A stretch of DNA of 64,000 nucleotides from Ascaris suum. Lineage: Eukaryota; Nematoda; Chromadorea; Rhabditida; Ascarididae. This document shows positions 22,601 through 55,185 of the stretch, one piece after another. The DNA lies in NCBI GenBank assembly GCA_013433145.1, contig CM024179.1, positions 1,846,501 to 1,910,500 on the forward strand, read 5' to 3'. Numbering within the stretch: position 1 is the first letter of the stretch; the number at the start of each line of letters is the position of its first letter. A program made the position numbers and the translations under genes. The notes beneath the pieces were generated by a model that saw only the letters and a list, made by a program, of their open reading frames with translations, had not been told where the DNA came from and searched no databases.

Positions 22601-25600
22601 ATTGAACCAATCAAAAATGTGAAAAGGAGGACACAGAGGATTGTTTTTAAATGAATTGATTGTGCATAAAAGAAATTAACATTATAACAAATAAATCATA
22701 AATCACAATATCGAATAAACTTTTCAAATTCTTTTCTCCTTTCAATAATTCCTATCGCAACGATTGAAACCCTCTATGAAAACTTTTGAGAGAGAGAGAA
22801 GAAAAAAAACCATCCCCCTCATTTTTTTTTTCAAAAGAAACAGCTCGCATGAATTTAAAAAAAAACCTCGATTCCATCGGAGTTATTTATATGAGATTAT
22901 GTTACAGCTTCTAACCTTATAAATTTTTTTTTTCTTTGCAATTTATGAATAGACCTAAAAATAATACTTCAGAATGCTAGATCTGAGTCGTTAGGAAACA
23001 CACATCTCAGCGGAAATTCCACAAACGTTTGCAATAAGAACGTTGAAATTTCTACGGTTTTCAAAAGATGTTTGAAGAACTAATCTTGATGGAGCAAACC
23101 AACAGCGAACAATTTGACTATACTCGTCGAAAGTATGAGAATGTTTACACCCCAATAATATTTGAGATAATTGCACGTTAGAAATGCATACGATTTAAAA
23201 TGATCAACCACTCGAAAAGCTTTTCCACTATTGGCCCTATTTTTCGCATGTTTGAGTTTCAATAAAAACTGCTCCGGAAAAAAAAAACTCGACTCCGGTT
23301 GAAATTCTCGGCAACATTGGAAAACTCTTGTGAATAAATAATTTTCAATTCCGGTTACATGACGACATTTTAGAATAGATGTCATCGATATGTTTTTGAA
23401 AAATATGTAGTTTTAGCAAACTACTTGGAATAAACTGGAAAATATATAAACAAAAATGGAACCATATGAGCGTACATAAATGAAACTCGCTTTATATGCT
23501 TTCATTTTGTTGTTGTTGATCGACTTGGAGGAGATTATTACGTTGGTATATCGAATCAAAAAGCTAAATGAAACAACAATCGATGTAAAGCGTGACCATA
23601 AGATTGCTCGATTATTGTGGCAATAACGTTCCACTCTCTCATTAATTACGTTGTTTAGCAGTCATTTAATTAGCTAGATTCGTTTCTTTACCTTTTCCCC
23701 CTCTTTGAGATATCGCTTCCGGGCTTTTTTTTTCTTGATATTTTATGATATAGGATGCTGTTCAGCTGTAATGCAATCTGATACAACTTCTTTATATCAT
23801 AGCCGTCAATTTCAACGTTGTAGCAATTGCATGCTCTATGTTTGCATTTGCTATGCTCAGTTTGCATTCACAATCGAGCATAAGCGCATTGCATTAATGC
23901 GCTTGAGAGGTGAATTGGTTGCAGACGTTAGCTGCTAGTCATTAAAGACATTCATGATAGGACAAAACATTAGGGAAAATCTTCAATTCTTGAAGAAAAA
24001 AAATCTAACGATGCTTTATTAATAGTGAAAGAAAAAAATGGGTTATTGCATTTCCCTGGGAAAAAATAGAAATTTTTGAGGAATTATTTGCTGCGGCTTT
24101 GAAGCAATTTCCTCGATCTGGGCTCATGACCCCTCTCCCACCCACCCGACTTTGGTAAGATGTGTTCCCACAACTTCCCCTCACACCTTCCTTACCTCAT
24201 CTTTCCGCTGCGATGCACCAATTGTAACCAGTTGATGAATTGCTAAATTACACGTTTATCATTACTCATTTAGGTTCAACATTTAGTCAGCATTACAATC
24301 AGAGTTCGGGTTATCGAAGTTATCCTTTTGCACAAATTCTCGACGAGTTCGGGGTATCGAAGCCAATTGTAGTAGTGCGCTAGAGCAGTTGCACTTCGTA
24401 TACTTGAACTGGAAAAAGTCATTTTAAGCGAGAAGAACATTAGAACGACTTTACTGTTTAAAAAAAAACGACATACTGTGAACTTTCGAATTCAACTCCT
24501 CACCTCTCAGATTCAACGCCTTTTTTTATAGAAAAGAGAGTTGGGATACAATCATTCATCGCTTCAAAATTGGAAATACCATAGATAAGGAGCTCGTTGG
24601 GATTGCATTTTGCATAAATTCTCGACGAATTCTATTCCTATTGAATTCAACGGTCTTCATCCCCCCACTGCTCCACAGTGATTCGCAGAGCTTCCTCGAA
24701 TCTATTCTTAACCTCAAGTTTAGCTGATCCTCTTCCAACCTTTCTTTGCCAAGTTGTAATGATACATTCTTCAATGATGTTATTGTGGAAGTTGTAATAT
24801 ATTGCAGTCACATAGACTTCATTAGTGATGAGATAATGAAAAGTGTTAATAAAATCTATCTGCTTGCTTATTTAAGCTCATCTATTTGCCTCACTGGAAG
24901 ACTAATAAATGAGAGAGTATATCAATACATGCAGGACAATATTGGCTTTCATAATCCTATATTCTACCCGGTATCGTTCGTAAAATGCTAACTGATATTA
25001 AAATATATGCAATAAAACATTTTTTTTTTGCTTACTTAAAAGGATTCATTTGGCAATTAAGGATTATTTTTTTATGACTCGACAAGGGTAAATTAAAAAA
25101 ATCGAACTGCAAACTTAATGTAAATTTTTGGGCATATTTAAATAAGTTTAATTCTTTTTGAAATTCATTGATTAATGCGATTGTAAGAGCTGCCTCTGTA
25201 GTGCACATTATGCTAATCAAATTTTATCTTTCTAGCTTCAATGGTACCCAAGTTGAAATCGCCACAAAGAAAGGCAGACAGACATAAGCAGACAGACACA
25301 TGCACACACATACACATTGCTAAAACACTCTCAGCACTAAATGTGGTAAACTTTTGGGGGCAATACACATGAAAATAATGATATAATCCCCTCAGATAAA
25401 AACGTGATTTACCGAATAAGAAGGCTTCTCGAGGAAATGCGTTTACCGTAGAATTTAATAAACCTTTGGAGTATGACGTCGTTGTATGATATTTGCGGCA
25501 AGTTTAGATAGCTCGAAGCTTTATTGATGCCAGCACTTCAAGCTCAAGTCCAACACTTCTTCTTGCCATACCACCTGACGAAACCTCTTTTTCTTCTCTC

Positions 25601-26112
25601 CTTTTAATAGACAGTGACAGAAACGGCTGAATTTATATTGCAAGAAATATGTTGCTTTCAGATGTATATATTATGCTCTGAGTACAATGTTTGCGTTAAA
25701 AACGATCACTGAAAGCAATGAGCAAAACTGCTGCACCACTGAATTCAAAAACTATGACGCTTTCCAAGAAAAGAGATCTACGAGAAATGGGATGCATATA
25801 TAAGGAAAAAGCGAGGCAATAAATCATTCATCGATCGGCGAATAGATATAAAGTTATTTCGCGATTTTCAATTAGACTATTAATTAGGCAGTCTGAAGTT
25901 CTTTTCATTCATAAATATCTCTGAAGTGATTTTAAAAAATTTATGCGAATTTATTTCCAATATTAGCCGTATTTAACTAGCCGCTGTAACTGATGGCGCC
26001 AAAAGTGTTAAAATTCATGTCGCCCAAATTTCTTAATGATTTCTGATTTCGTTCATTTCTCATGTGTGCTTTCTAGCATATTAAACCGCCTTACTTTGAA
26101 GGCGCCTTATCA

Positions 26113-26113
26113 T

Positions 26114-26164
<51 letters not shown>

Positions 26165-26165
26165 C
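26113..26165. repeat. (TTTA)n microsatellite
   Basis: About 13 near-perfect tetranucleotide units, degenerating downstream to ACTTATTTAATTTATT. It lies in the spacer upstream of the tyrosinase. Confidence 0.95.
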
Positions 26166-29100
26166 TTATTTAATTTATTCTATTTTTATTCATTTATTTA
26201 ATCACTCCATTTATTTCTTCTATGTCGAAGTTAATGAATCTATGTTTTATTCAATTTTAAACTGTCTTGTAATTTAACAATTGTGAAATTTGCATCTGTG
26301 CAGTGGATTATGCCAACCTTCTATCTGTCCACGACTATATTCGAAGCTGAGATCACGAAACTCGTGATAAAACATCGGATTATTTGCATGTTTAAATATA
26401 ATTTATCAATTTTAAAAGAATTATAATCACGCAAATATTTGTATGTATCAAGATATTTAGCATTGGTTCATGTTGCATAAATATATCAAATTTAAATAAA
26501 GTTGAATAAATTAAAATTGAAAGAAAATCCACATGCCATATAAATTAATATTCTTCCATAGTTTTCTCTATCATTGCATCATTTCTCTATTTTTCCCGTA
26601 ATCAATCATAATGCATTATAATCTTCACTTGATTGATAACTTGGGAGAAATTCACAATTATGTCGCTAAATATTACTGCATTAAGTTTGATAGATGTTTT
26701 TTCAAAGAAAAAAAAATTCCAGAAAATCTTGGATAATTCAATTAGAGCGTTTTTATTTATATGACCTTTAGGCAATTAGCCGCAGGTATGATGAGAGCGC
26801 AGCAGGTATGCTGGGAGCGTCATCAACTCTCACCCACATTCTCATCGAGCGAGTCGTCGAACTCATAACGGGCAATTTCACGTTCATTGTCGACGATGAG
26901 TATTACCCCAGTCAACCTTGACTCGCATCTTTTGCCGCATATGTACTGCTTATAGCCTTCACCTTTGACCATTTAATCAATCCAATAAATTCAACGAATG
27001 CTGCCTTTTATTCGCAAAATCTCGTTGATGAACCATTCGGCTAGCATAGATGGGTTCACATCAAATGTGATATGCGCATTTTTTTAGCTCATAGAGCAAT
27101 CGTATTTTCTAGAGTAGAGTCACTAGCCTCCCTCTTTATAGATCATTAAAAATCTACGATAGTTTCCATTTATTTTCTAAACGTTCAAAATAATAATAAG
27201 TATAAGTGGGGTAATAGTAAACCATTAGGATGCTTGAAATATGCAGTTTTCCTTTGGATGGCGATGACGGTTACCTAATCATACATCCCCAAAGTTGGAT
27301 TAAAATGCCTGAATTATATTCCTCTAGAATGAAATACCTCATAGTTATTTGCGATCAATCGTCACTATTCATTTATGCTTAGTAATTGAATTAATGTAAA
27401 CGTAATAAAAATAATAGTTTTTTTTTCTAACCACAACGATTAGCCTCAATAATTTTACTCTATGTTTAAATAAAACAGTATATAATATCGTACGAATGCA
27501 AAAGTTTATATATGAGAGATATGAATGTCAAAAAAAAAGAGATCGTATTTGTGCTATTTGATTTTGTTCGACGAGAAGATGCGCTTTTCTAAAGAGAAAA
27601 ATTCAAAACTTTTTGATTTTTGTAGAGATGCAACAACAATATCCTCCCAATGGAATATTAATACTTAAGGCTAAGATAGGTGTTACATAAATGCTAATGC
27701 AATCAAATCCTGACAAGATTAGCTCTTTGTCAAGTCTGGTTTCGGTCCCGCTTCCATCCATGATCACCATCGAGATCAGTGCCAGCACCATAACATACAG
27801 ATTTTCTTCGATTGCCTCTGTTGACTTGAAAATTGCGACGTATTTATTTACATTTGAGCATAAAGCTATGTAAGGATCGATGATGTGCGCTTTTTTATCA
27901 TTTTTTTTTTGCTTGCTCATTTGCGCTATTTGAAGAACATTCCATATAAGTCTCCAAAATTCTCTCGAAATTTCCTCCTATAATTTAGTGTGTAGAAATA
28001 ACTATGCTATATATGTGACCATATTCGATAATTTTTAATCCAATTAGCGTTCAAGCGGTCGGTTTACTTACTTACTTATTATTTAATGGGATTTATATAT
28101 TTATAATTATAACAGATTTCTAAAGGCTCATTGATAAGCGCAATACTTCTAGAAATTCATTCATTTGCCAATTTTGCATAAAATTTACCTTTTTGACATA
28201 TTACTTCACTCTACGTTGAAGGCGAATTCTATGTGAACCTTCTGTTGGTACTTCTTTTAGTGACAAACCATTCCAGATGGATTACCGCTATTTTTTTTTT
28301 TTTTTTGCAATAATTGCCCATACTTTATGCATCCCTCTACTAGTTCATTTGCATAAGAATAAGTAACCATTCGCCAGTCGACTCATTTATCAGTTAATCG
28401 AATTTACATATATGATAATCATCATTTTTATAACAAATTTATCAGTTAATTTCTAAATAATTTATAAATTAATTCCTTAATTCTTTTAATTCTTTTTTTT
28501 TTTGAGATGACTAATTGCATAGAGCTCAATTGATGATTGTTTAGCGTATATAACATTAACACAAGTGCATATCTATCGTATAGAACGAACTATAGTACTT
28601 TATCAACCTAGAAATTATTTACTTGTTGCTTGATAATTGAAAAAGAAAACAAATAAGAAAGGAATTGATAAATAAATTGAAAGCTTTTTAATTTTAGCTT
28701 TAGGCATTCAATGATTCGGCTTTTTTGAATCGTTGAGAATTTGCCCGTTGTCGATTCTCTTCTTGATTTTTTCGTAAGCAAATTTTTTCGACGTCAAAAA
28801 TATTCACCTCAAAAGGTGATAATTATGAGATTTTCACTAAATGAAACAACATCAGCAGCAAAATTTAACCAAAATTTAAGCGAAATTTTCGATTTTTTTT
28901 TTAAATATTGGTTATTTTCTATTTGTTATTACATCTATTATTGTTATTATTATTTTTCATTATTTAAATTAGTGAAATATTTATTTGTTGATGAAATTTT
29001 TTTCCGCAATTTTTGCAATTAATTTTTGCAATGATTGCATTAATAAGAACATCACTCTCATCTAAATCGATGCATTAGAGTGGTTTATTGACTGCTGATG

Positions 29101-29810
29101 TCCTTCAAACTAAATGCTAGTTGTATTATTTAGTTAATGAATAATGATGTGAAAATTTTGAAAGACACATGCATAGTGTTATTTTATTTTATTACTAGGA
29201 AAGGATCACTTAATGCATAAACAATGCTGAGCAAAATTAATATAGTTTCGGTGCTATCATACAATAGAATAATTGCAATGATGCAATTGCAAAAACAATA
29301 AATGCAATCCTCAGGTGTAGTTATCTCGATGAATTAAAGGTTGATCGCTTTTTAGTTGAAGTATAACAACTGTTCAGATAAATTCACTCTGCCAATAAGT
29401 GAGTATTGTTTTTTTGTTGCAATATATTGCATATTCATTTCTGCGTACATTTTTCATAGCGACGATATTCACTTCAATACAATCGCCTATCCGTTTAACG
29501 TTCTCGTCTAATTTGCAATAAAAACATCGCGGTTATTTGTGTGAAAAAATTTGAAATTAATTTATTCGATGGAGAGATATTTAGCCGAGATTCGACTATA
29601 GAGAAGAAATATAAATTTTATTCAAAATGAAGTTATTTCAACAAAATTCATATATTATTATCATTTATTAATTATTTTTCTTTAGATCTTCATATACGTT
29701 ATAGACGCTAACTTCAAAAATTTTCTGATATATAATTGAACTCATAAACTTAAAAAATCGAATAGAATTTATAATTTTCATCGCAAAATATGAGGTTATG
29801 ATGGATATTT
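26166..29810. other. Gene-poor region upstream of the tyrosinase, part 2
   Basis: Very AT-rich. Phased A/T runs appear at about 28855-28910. TGCAAT words are dense at about 29000-29300. A small minus-strand open stretch at 27603-27920 sits on a local GC rise (27720-27830). Promoter and enhancer elements of the tyrosinase probably lie here, but none can be named from sequence alone. Confidence 0.5.
27690..27920 (-). other. Possible small exon or secreted-peptide ORF
   Basis: A minus-strand frame of 105 codons (27603-27920) contains a short hydrophobic stretch (LYVMVLALISMVIMDGSG) followed by a polar segment with TETRLDKELILSGFD. Its base composition is clearly more GC-rich than its surroundings and codon-like. 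The plus strand is also open over 27691-27873. It could be an exon of an unseen minus-strand gene or chance. No family was recognised. Confidence 0.15.
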
Positions 29811-29818
29811 CTTTCAGA
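29811..29818 (+). promoter_or_regulatory. Trans-splice acceptor of the tyrosinase
   Basis: TTTCTTTCAG ends at 29817, one base before the ATG of the signal-peptide exon. The acceptor has the strong nematode form and no upstream coding exon is seen, so spliced-leader addition is likely. Confidence 0.55.
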
Positions 29819-41609
<11,791 letters not shown>

Positions 41610-41779
41610 ATTAGTGAAGAAATTTTCGCTTTTCTTTATAACGTTTAATTTCTCATTATCGATTATAATTTTTCACGGGTGTTTGTTATGCTTTTTTTAA
41701 AATGTAATTTTTGCATATTCTTATAAAATGCGTTTTATTGGTAGTGACTCATCTATATGCAAATATGAATATGCATAAA

Positions 41780-41900
<121 letters not shown>

Positions 41901-43779
41901 CGTATTGTTTGTTAGCTGCAATTTTCAAATCGTATAATGAAGGCAAATAAATTCGCTGGCAAATTAATGACCACCTTAATTTTTTTCGGCTATGTTTACT
42001 TATTTCTAAAAGAATTACGAACAAAATTTAAAGGTATATAAAATTTAGCAGTCGGGTTTTTATTGCACATTCGATTAGACATCGACCAGACATTGAAGTA
42101 ATTTGCATAATTAATTTACTCATTCAAAATTTGATTTCATCAATACTCATTACTGATCAACGATTCGTAAAACAAGCTTGTGCGATTGATTTGATTGCAG
42201 TGAATATAGTATGGTAATTTTTCCTGGTACGTCTCTCGTTTTTTTTTTTTTTTTTTGATGTTTATGGAACCGATTGACATTAAATTTTTGCTATTTAGTA
42301 GCCACGTTGTATGAGTCCTTTCTTACCTGTCCAATTGTTTGCAGGTGAGTCAATATTTCAGCGGAAGGGCTAATCATTTCACTCCTTAACAGCATATTTG
42401 CATACTAAACACCTTACGATAAAGCCAATTTTGATCTGGCTTAACCTAAACGATAACCAGGTATTTTGGAATTACTCGTTCGTCAGGTGCAATATATCAT
42501 TTACATAGTAGAGCTGATAGATTCATGCAATAAATAGTGACGAGTGAGAGTGAACGCTCATGCAAGATGTCAGTCGATCAGAGCATTCATCTGGAATGTG
42601 GAAAATCTCGGCTTCAAATTTCTCTTGTGGATAATATTTTCGTTCATTTATCAACAGATATGTTCGCACACTTAATAAGATTTTATCTGAATGCTTGACG
42701 TCTAAAAGATCGCGTTATCAAGCGTCTCAGGTGAGTCTGCACATTTTTGGATATCCAGCCCAAACCTTTGTTAGCTGAAGTGATTTTTCTGGATTTCTCC
42801 TGGAGCCGAACATTTATTTAGCCGATTTTCTCTAACCGCAATAAACTCTTCATTCCGGTCTCATCAATGATTTTCAAAAAAGCGTTTCATTTTATGGATC
42901 TTAAGTTAGAATCCTGAGAGAGATTATGCAAGAAATAAATGAGTATGTTGAGTTTCCGAAATCACACATTTATTGGACGGAGAATCATGATGGTGTTTTA
43001 GAGGAACATATATATGATAGTTTTTATCTCACTTTTTCACGTCTTTGGTTTCTGTTCGCTTCTCTCTTATCTTTGAATAGGCTGAGCTAATCGTCGAGTC
43101 TTGATCCAAAAAAAAAAACAGCTAAGCTTGAAAAATTAATTCAAAACTCCGATGAATTTTTTTCCAGCATATTTTCTCAAAAAAAAAAAAAAAATCTGCG
43201 ATAAAATGATCGAATACTCACCATTCAAAAAAAAAAACACTTCTTTGCTAATAATTATATTTATTGATTTCCTCAGAAAAACATTTCAATACTCTTTTAT
43301 TTTATTGATTTAATAAAAGCTCCTTTTATATTGATTCTAAATGAATAATCCAAAAAAAATGAATCTAAAAAATAACAAAGACGAATATATAATTGTTATG
43401 ATTTTTTTTGAAATGAGGAAAATTTGCATATTGCAATTGAGTAAAATGAGAGGAAATTAGATGTTTATGAATGAAAGGGAATCGACTTTGTTTTTTCGAT
43501 TGATTTCAACCACTTTGACCTATTTTCTTTTATTTTTATTATACTTAATTGAACACATTTACTTTTTTAATAGTTATTGTAAAGTATTCATTTTGAGTAA
43601 AATTTCTAAATTTCTTAGAGGCACTCTATCGAATAGATATTTACATCAATAAGCCATTTAGAATTTATTAAAATACAACATATATAAAACAAAAAAAAAA
43701 TTTTTTTTCATCTCGTAACTTCACTTGTAATTCTAACAAAGAAGGCTTATTGAATCCGAACTTCAGATGTGATGTCAAT

Positions 43780-43990
43780 GATAAAATAATTAAAAATATT
43801 GCATCAGCATTTGTCCAAGGGTCCTGTCTCGAAGTCTTATGAGTCACCTTGGCAGGTGGGTCATCGAGGATCTCAAATCTGTAGCCCTCTTGAGGAATAT
43901 TCATAACGGCGTCATCAAATCTCCTTGTTATATTTATCTTTGGGACATTGAGGACATCACAGCATACTACTACAAGCAGGTTTGGCTATA
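43780..43990 (-). pseudogene. Exon-like minus-strand segment, unidentified
   Basis: Read on the minus strand, this is open for about 65 codons after a CACTATAG acceptor-like site and has a protein-like composition, including RRFDDAVMNIPQEGYRFEIL and DDPPAKVTHKTSRQDPW. It is GC-richer than its flanks. I recognise no family and see no clear donor at the far end. It may be a lone exon of a broken gene, a transposon fragment or chance. Confidence 0.25.
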
Positions 43991-44876
43991 GTGAACTGAG
44001 TTCTTTATCGAGAAAAGTAATGTCTAGTGGAAGACAATGTTGGGTGGCCGGAAAATTGTGCTACTGCGCATCAAGTTGGGCCATAAGAATTAGCTGTACT
44101 GAAGTATCTCCAAACTGGTCGAGCAAATAACAGGCGAATAAAGTTAAATGCACACAAACGAATGCCGAAGAACCTCAACAAGAAGACACGAAGATCAAGA
44201 AGGCAACTTGAAACATTTTTGAGGTTTCGGCCATTTTGGGCAGTCACAAGACGCGTGATGTGTGAAGCTAATTAAGAGTCTCAATGATGATGTGAGGTGT
44301 TATGAGCTCCCTCATATTCCATACCTGTGATATTTAGCTCTTTAAATTTGAAGGTGAGTATTGCAGAATACTCAAAAGAGAAAGATATACTACTTTCATC
44401 AAGTTATCCGGAAATTTGAGCGCCACTATTAAGAGAAATAGGACAAAAGTATGATTGCGTATAATATTTTGCAGTTTCTTTATGAAAGCACTGATGATTC
44501 TAATCGTTTAAAATTTTTGAAAAGATTAGTTGAATTTGAATTTCTTTTTTTTGGGATTTTTGCATGAGAAAGAAAAAAAGATTTTCAGTCAGTAGCAGTT
44601 GTTTGCATATTATTATTTGAAACGAATAACGAAAACCCACAGATTCTTTAAAATGAAGGGATATAAATCATTAAAAATCAATAACCGGATTGTTGATCAT
44701 ACAAATATTCACTACTGCATAGAGAATTAAGCAATCAACAGTTTTGAGTTCACCTCAGTCACGAACATCATAATACGCAATGCTATTGAATTGAAAGTGG
44801 CCTGTCATCGATCGTAGTTTATATTTATTTAATTATTTATTTGTTTATTTATTTATTTAAATCAACAGAGCATTCT

Positions 44877-45046
44877 TGCGGATATATGTCTCCTCGTATC
44901 GCTTCCGCCTGTCCTGACCCGATGCCTATCTAATCCAGCTGACTCCTATAGTCTTCAGATCGGCCTCTACTTCATGCAATTCGGTCGCGTGAAGGTTAAG
45001 GGCTTAGATTCGTCTCCTGCCCGTTGGATGCTGATGAGCCGATCTC
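44877..45046. repeat. Dispersed repeat, copy B
   Basis: Second copy of the element at about 3646-3800, same orientation, preceded here by a (TTTA)-rich stretch (44826-44862). The conserved core includes TATCGCTTCC, TGAAGGTTA, GGGCTTAGA and CGTCTCCTGCCCGTTGGATG. No open frame is maintained. Confidence 0.7.
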
Positions 45047-45526
45047 AAATTCAATTTTTTTTTATTCTTATTGAATTTAAGTAATTTCATTTATGTGTCT
45101 CAAATCCACAATGTGTATGCCACGTGTGTATTTGCAATGGGCCAAAATTCCAATTGTTATGGAAATTTATGACCGTTTTTTTTCAGTTGAGTTATTTGTT
45201 TTGCATATATTTTTATTTATGCAAGAAAAAAAAGTGAATTTCTATGTATTTTCTAGTTCAATAAATCATTGTTTATCTCGAAGAGAATCATTTCGTGTTT
45301 TTATGGGCATTCTGCGCGGTTGTCCACTCTTGTGCTCTTTCAATTTCAACAAGACTTATTCAAAGTAAGGTAAGCGAATTGTAATTAGCATGCAACGAGT
45401 GTCGAATGGTGACGATGGAAATTGTTATTGAGGTGTAGCTGTTGCTGAGAGTTTCTACGATGTGTCAAATAAAGCGAGATTTTAGGCAAATTTTGAGCGA
45501 ATTTTAGGCGGATTTTTTTAATGCTT

Positions 45527-45571
45527 TAGCTTCATATAGGCTTCATATGAATAGGCTTCATATGAATGAAG
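45527..45571. repeat. 15-bp tandem repeat with hairpin end
   Basis: Three copies of a GCTTCATATGAATAG-like unit. The last copy runs into TGAAGC, so the end can fold on itself. Confidence 0.8.
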
Positions 45572-45850
45572 CAGAAATTTTTGGAATCAAACGAGAAGGT
45601 CAACTGGGAAGATGAAAGGTTGACGATGCAAAGTTGATCGTTTGCTGCGTGCAGATGCAGTACTCGCTAGTTTTTTCGATAGCGCACCACCACTAAACAA
45701 ATGAGTAAGACTGTCGTTTGTCTGACATTCGCAGATAACTCAATTTCGGGAAATGTCCATCGAAAAATAATGCAAAATGGAGCATTTGCAAATAATGCAA
45801 TACAATGCAGTGCAATATGCAGGTGCATAATGCAACAACAAATTAAGCGG

Positions 45851-45866
45851 TTAACATTTAGAAGCA
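45851..45866 (+). promoter_or_regulatory. Probable trans-splice acceptor of the SH2-kinase
   Basis: An acceptor ending ACATTTAG at 45861 leaves a 5-base UTR (AAGCA) before the ATG at 45867. Confidence 0.45.
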
Positions 45867-54167
<8,301 letters not shown>

Positions 54168-54892
54168 ATTTGGGCAATCATTGAGGTGGGGAATCCCTCT
54201 TTGGGAAATGCGCCATACGAAGCAAAATTCTTGAGCAATATGCAGATGTTTTTTATCTCTGGTGAGAACAGTGTTCTTGAAGAATGATTTAAGAATTTGC
54301 TCGATTAGAATAGATTTCATTGCAAATAATTTATAGTTAATGTAATTTTTCAGCGAGAATAAAAGAGAAGACAAAACTACGAAAGTCACGTTTGCATAAA
54401 GGTATCCATAAAGCAGCAAGTAGTGGTAAATCTGGAAAAATTTTCTGAATGATCTACTTCGATCTATATTACTGCTATTAAGAAAGTATTTCAATGGTGG
54501 GATAATAAAATTTTATCGGGTGTATATTTCATTATATGCATTAATAGTTTCATTTGCTAACGTATCGTGGAAATTTTTTCGATACGCTATGTTTCTGTGT
54601 GTTTAAATTTTATTCGTTATATTTGATATACCCTCAGGTCATTTGATAAGGAAAAGGTTGTATCCAGTACTCGATCGTTGATACATCAATACTTAGTACT
54701 AACCACCTGAATGCATAACTCATCTGGTTATATATTTACGTAAGCAGTTGGTCGATCTTACTCAAAAAAAGTACAAAAGTTCCGGAGTTGCTACCACTAT
54801 TGCAACGTTTAATGGATAATAATTCACATGATATTCACGAATGCTGTTGTTGCAAAAGTCGATCAGAAATCACAACATAACAACCAAACCAA

Positions 54893-55185
54893 GCTCTAGG
54901 TTCATGAGGAAAGCACAGTTATTAACAGCCGCATGCACAACTGATCTTGCGAAGCAATCAGTGTTTTCCTTCATCCGTTTTACATAGATAGCGTTTGTAA
55001 GTACGGTGTGCGAAAGCTTTCCTTTGATCACCATTTTCCGGATCCGGCTGCTTTTTGACTGCATTTATGGCCGCTTCATTTAAGAAGCAGGCTGTTCTAT
55101 ATACCAGTGGATATTGTTGATAGTACTACCAGCGAAATATCAAGCACCACTGCATCAGTGCCACATATGACGCAAATTTGGCTAC
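54893..55185 (-). pseudogene. Decayed nuclear hormone receptor DNA-binding domain
   Basis: On the minus strand, about 55151-55181 reads ICVICGTDA, the opening of the first nuclear-receptor zinc finger (C-x2-C-G-D/T-x-A). A neighbouring frame then gives SGA-YFAGS, resembling the usual GxHYG stretch. At about 54895-54965 the frame reads DCFARSVVHAAVNNCAFLMN, which keeps the second-finger spacing C-x9-C-x2-C-x4-C with two of the four cysteines replaced (Val and Asn). The middle is unrecognisable and frame changes and stops intervene. This looks like a relic of a nematode-type NHR, not a working gene. No ligand-binding domain was found nearby. Confidence 0.45.

Larger units (their letters stand above)
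18553..26100. other. Gene-poor region upstream of the tyrosinase, part 1
   Basis: No supportable gene. It holds a C-run (19121-19137), a G-run (19609-19624), several ATTTGCAT octamers, a short internal repeat at 24302-24363 (GAGTTCGGG then TATCGAAG, twice 44 bp apart) and a CAGACAGA/ACACA-rich patch at 25268-25318. Short open stretches on both strands (for example 21406-21627 and minus 24556-24774) match no family. Confidence 0.6.
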
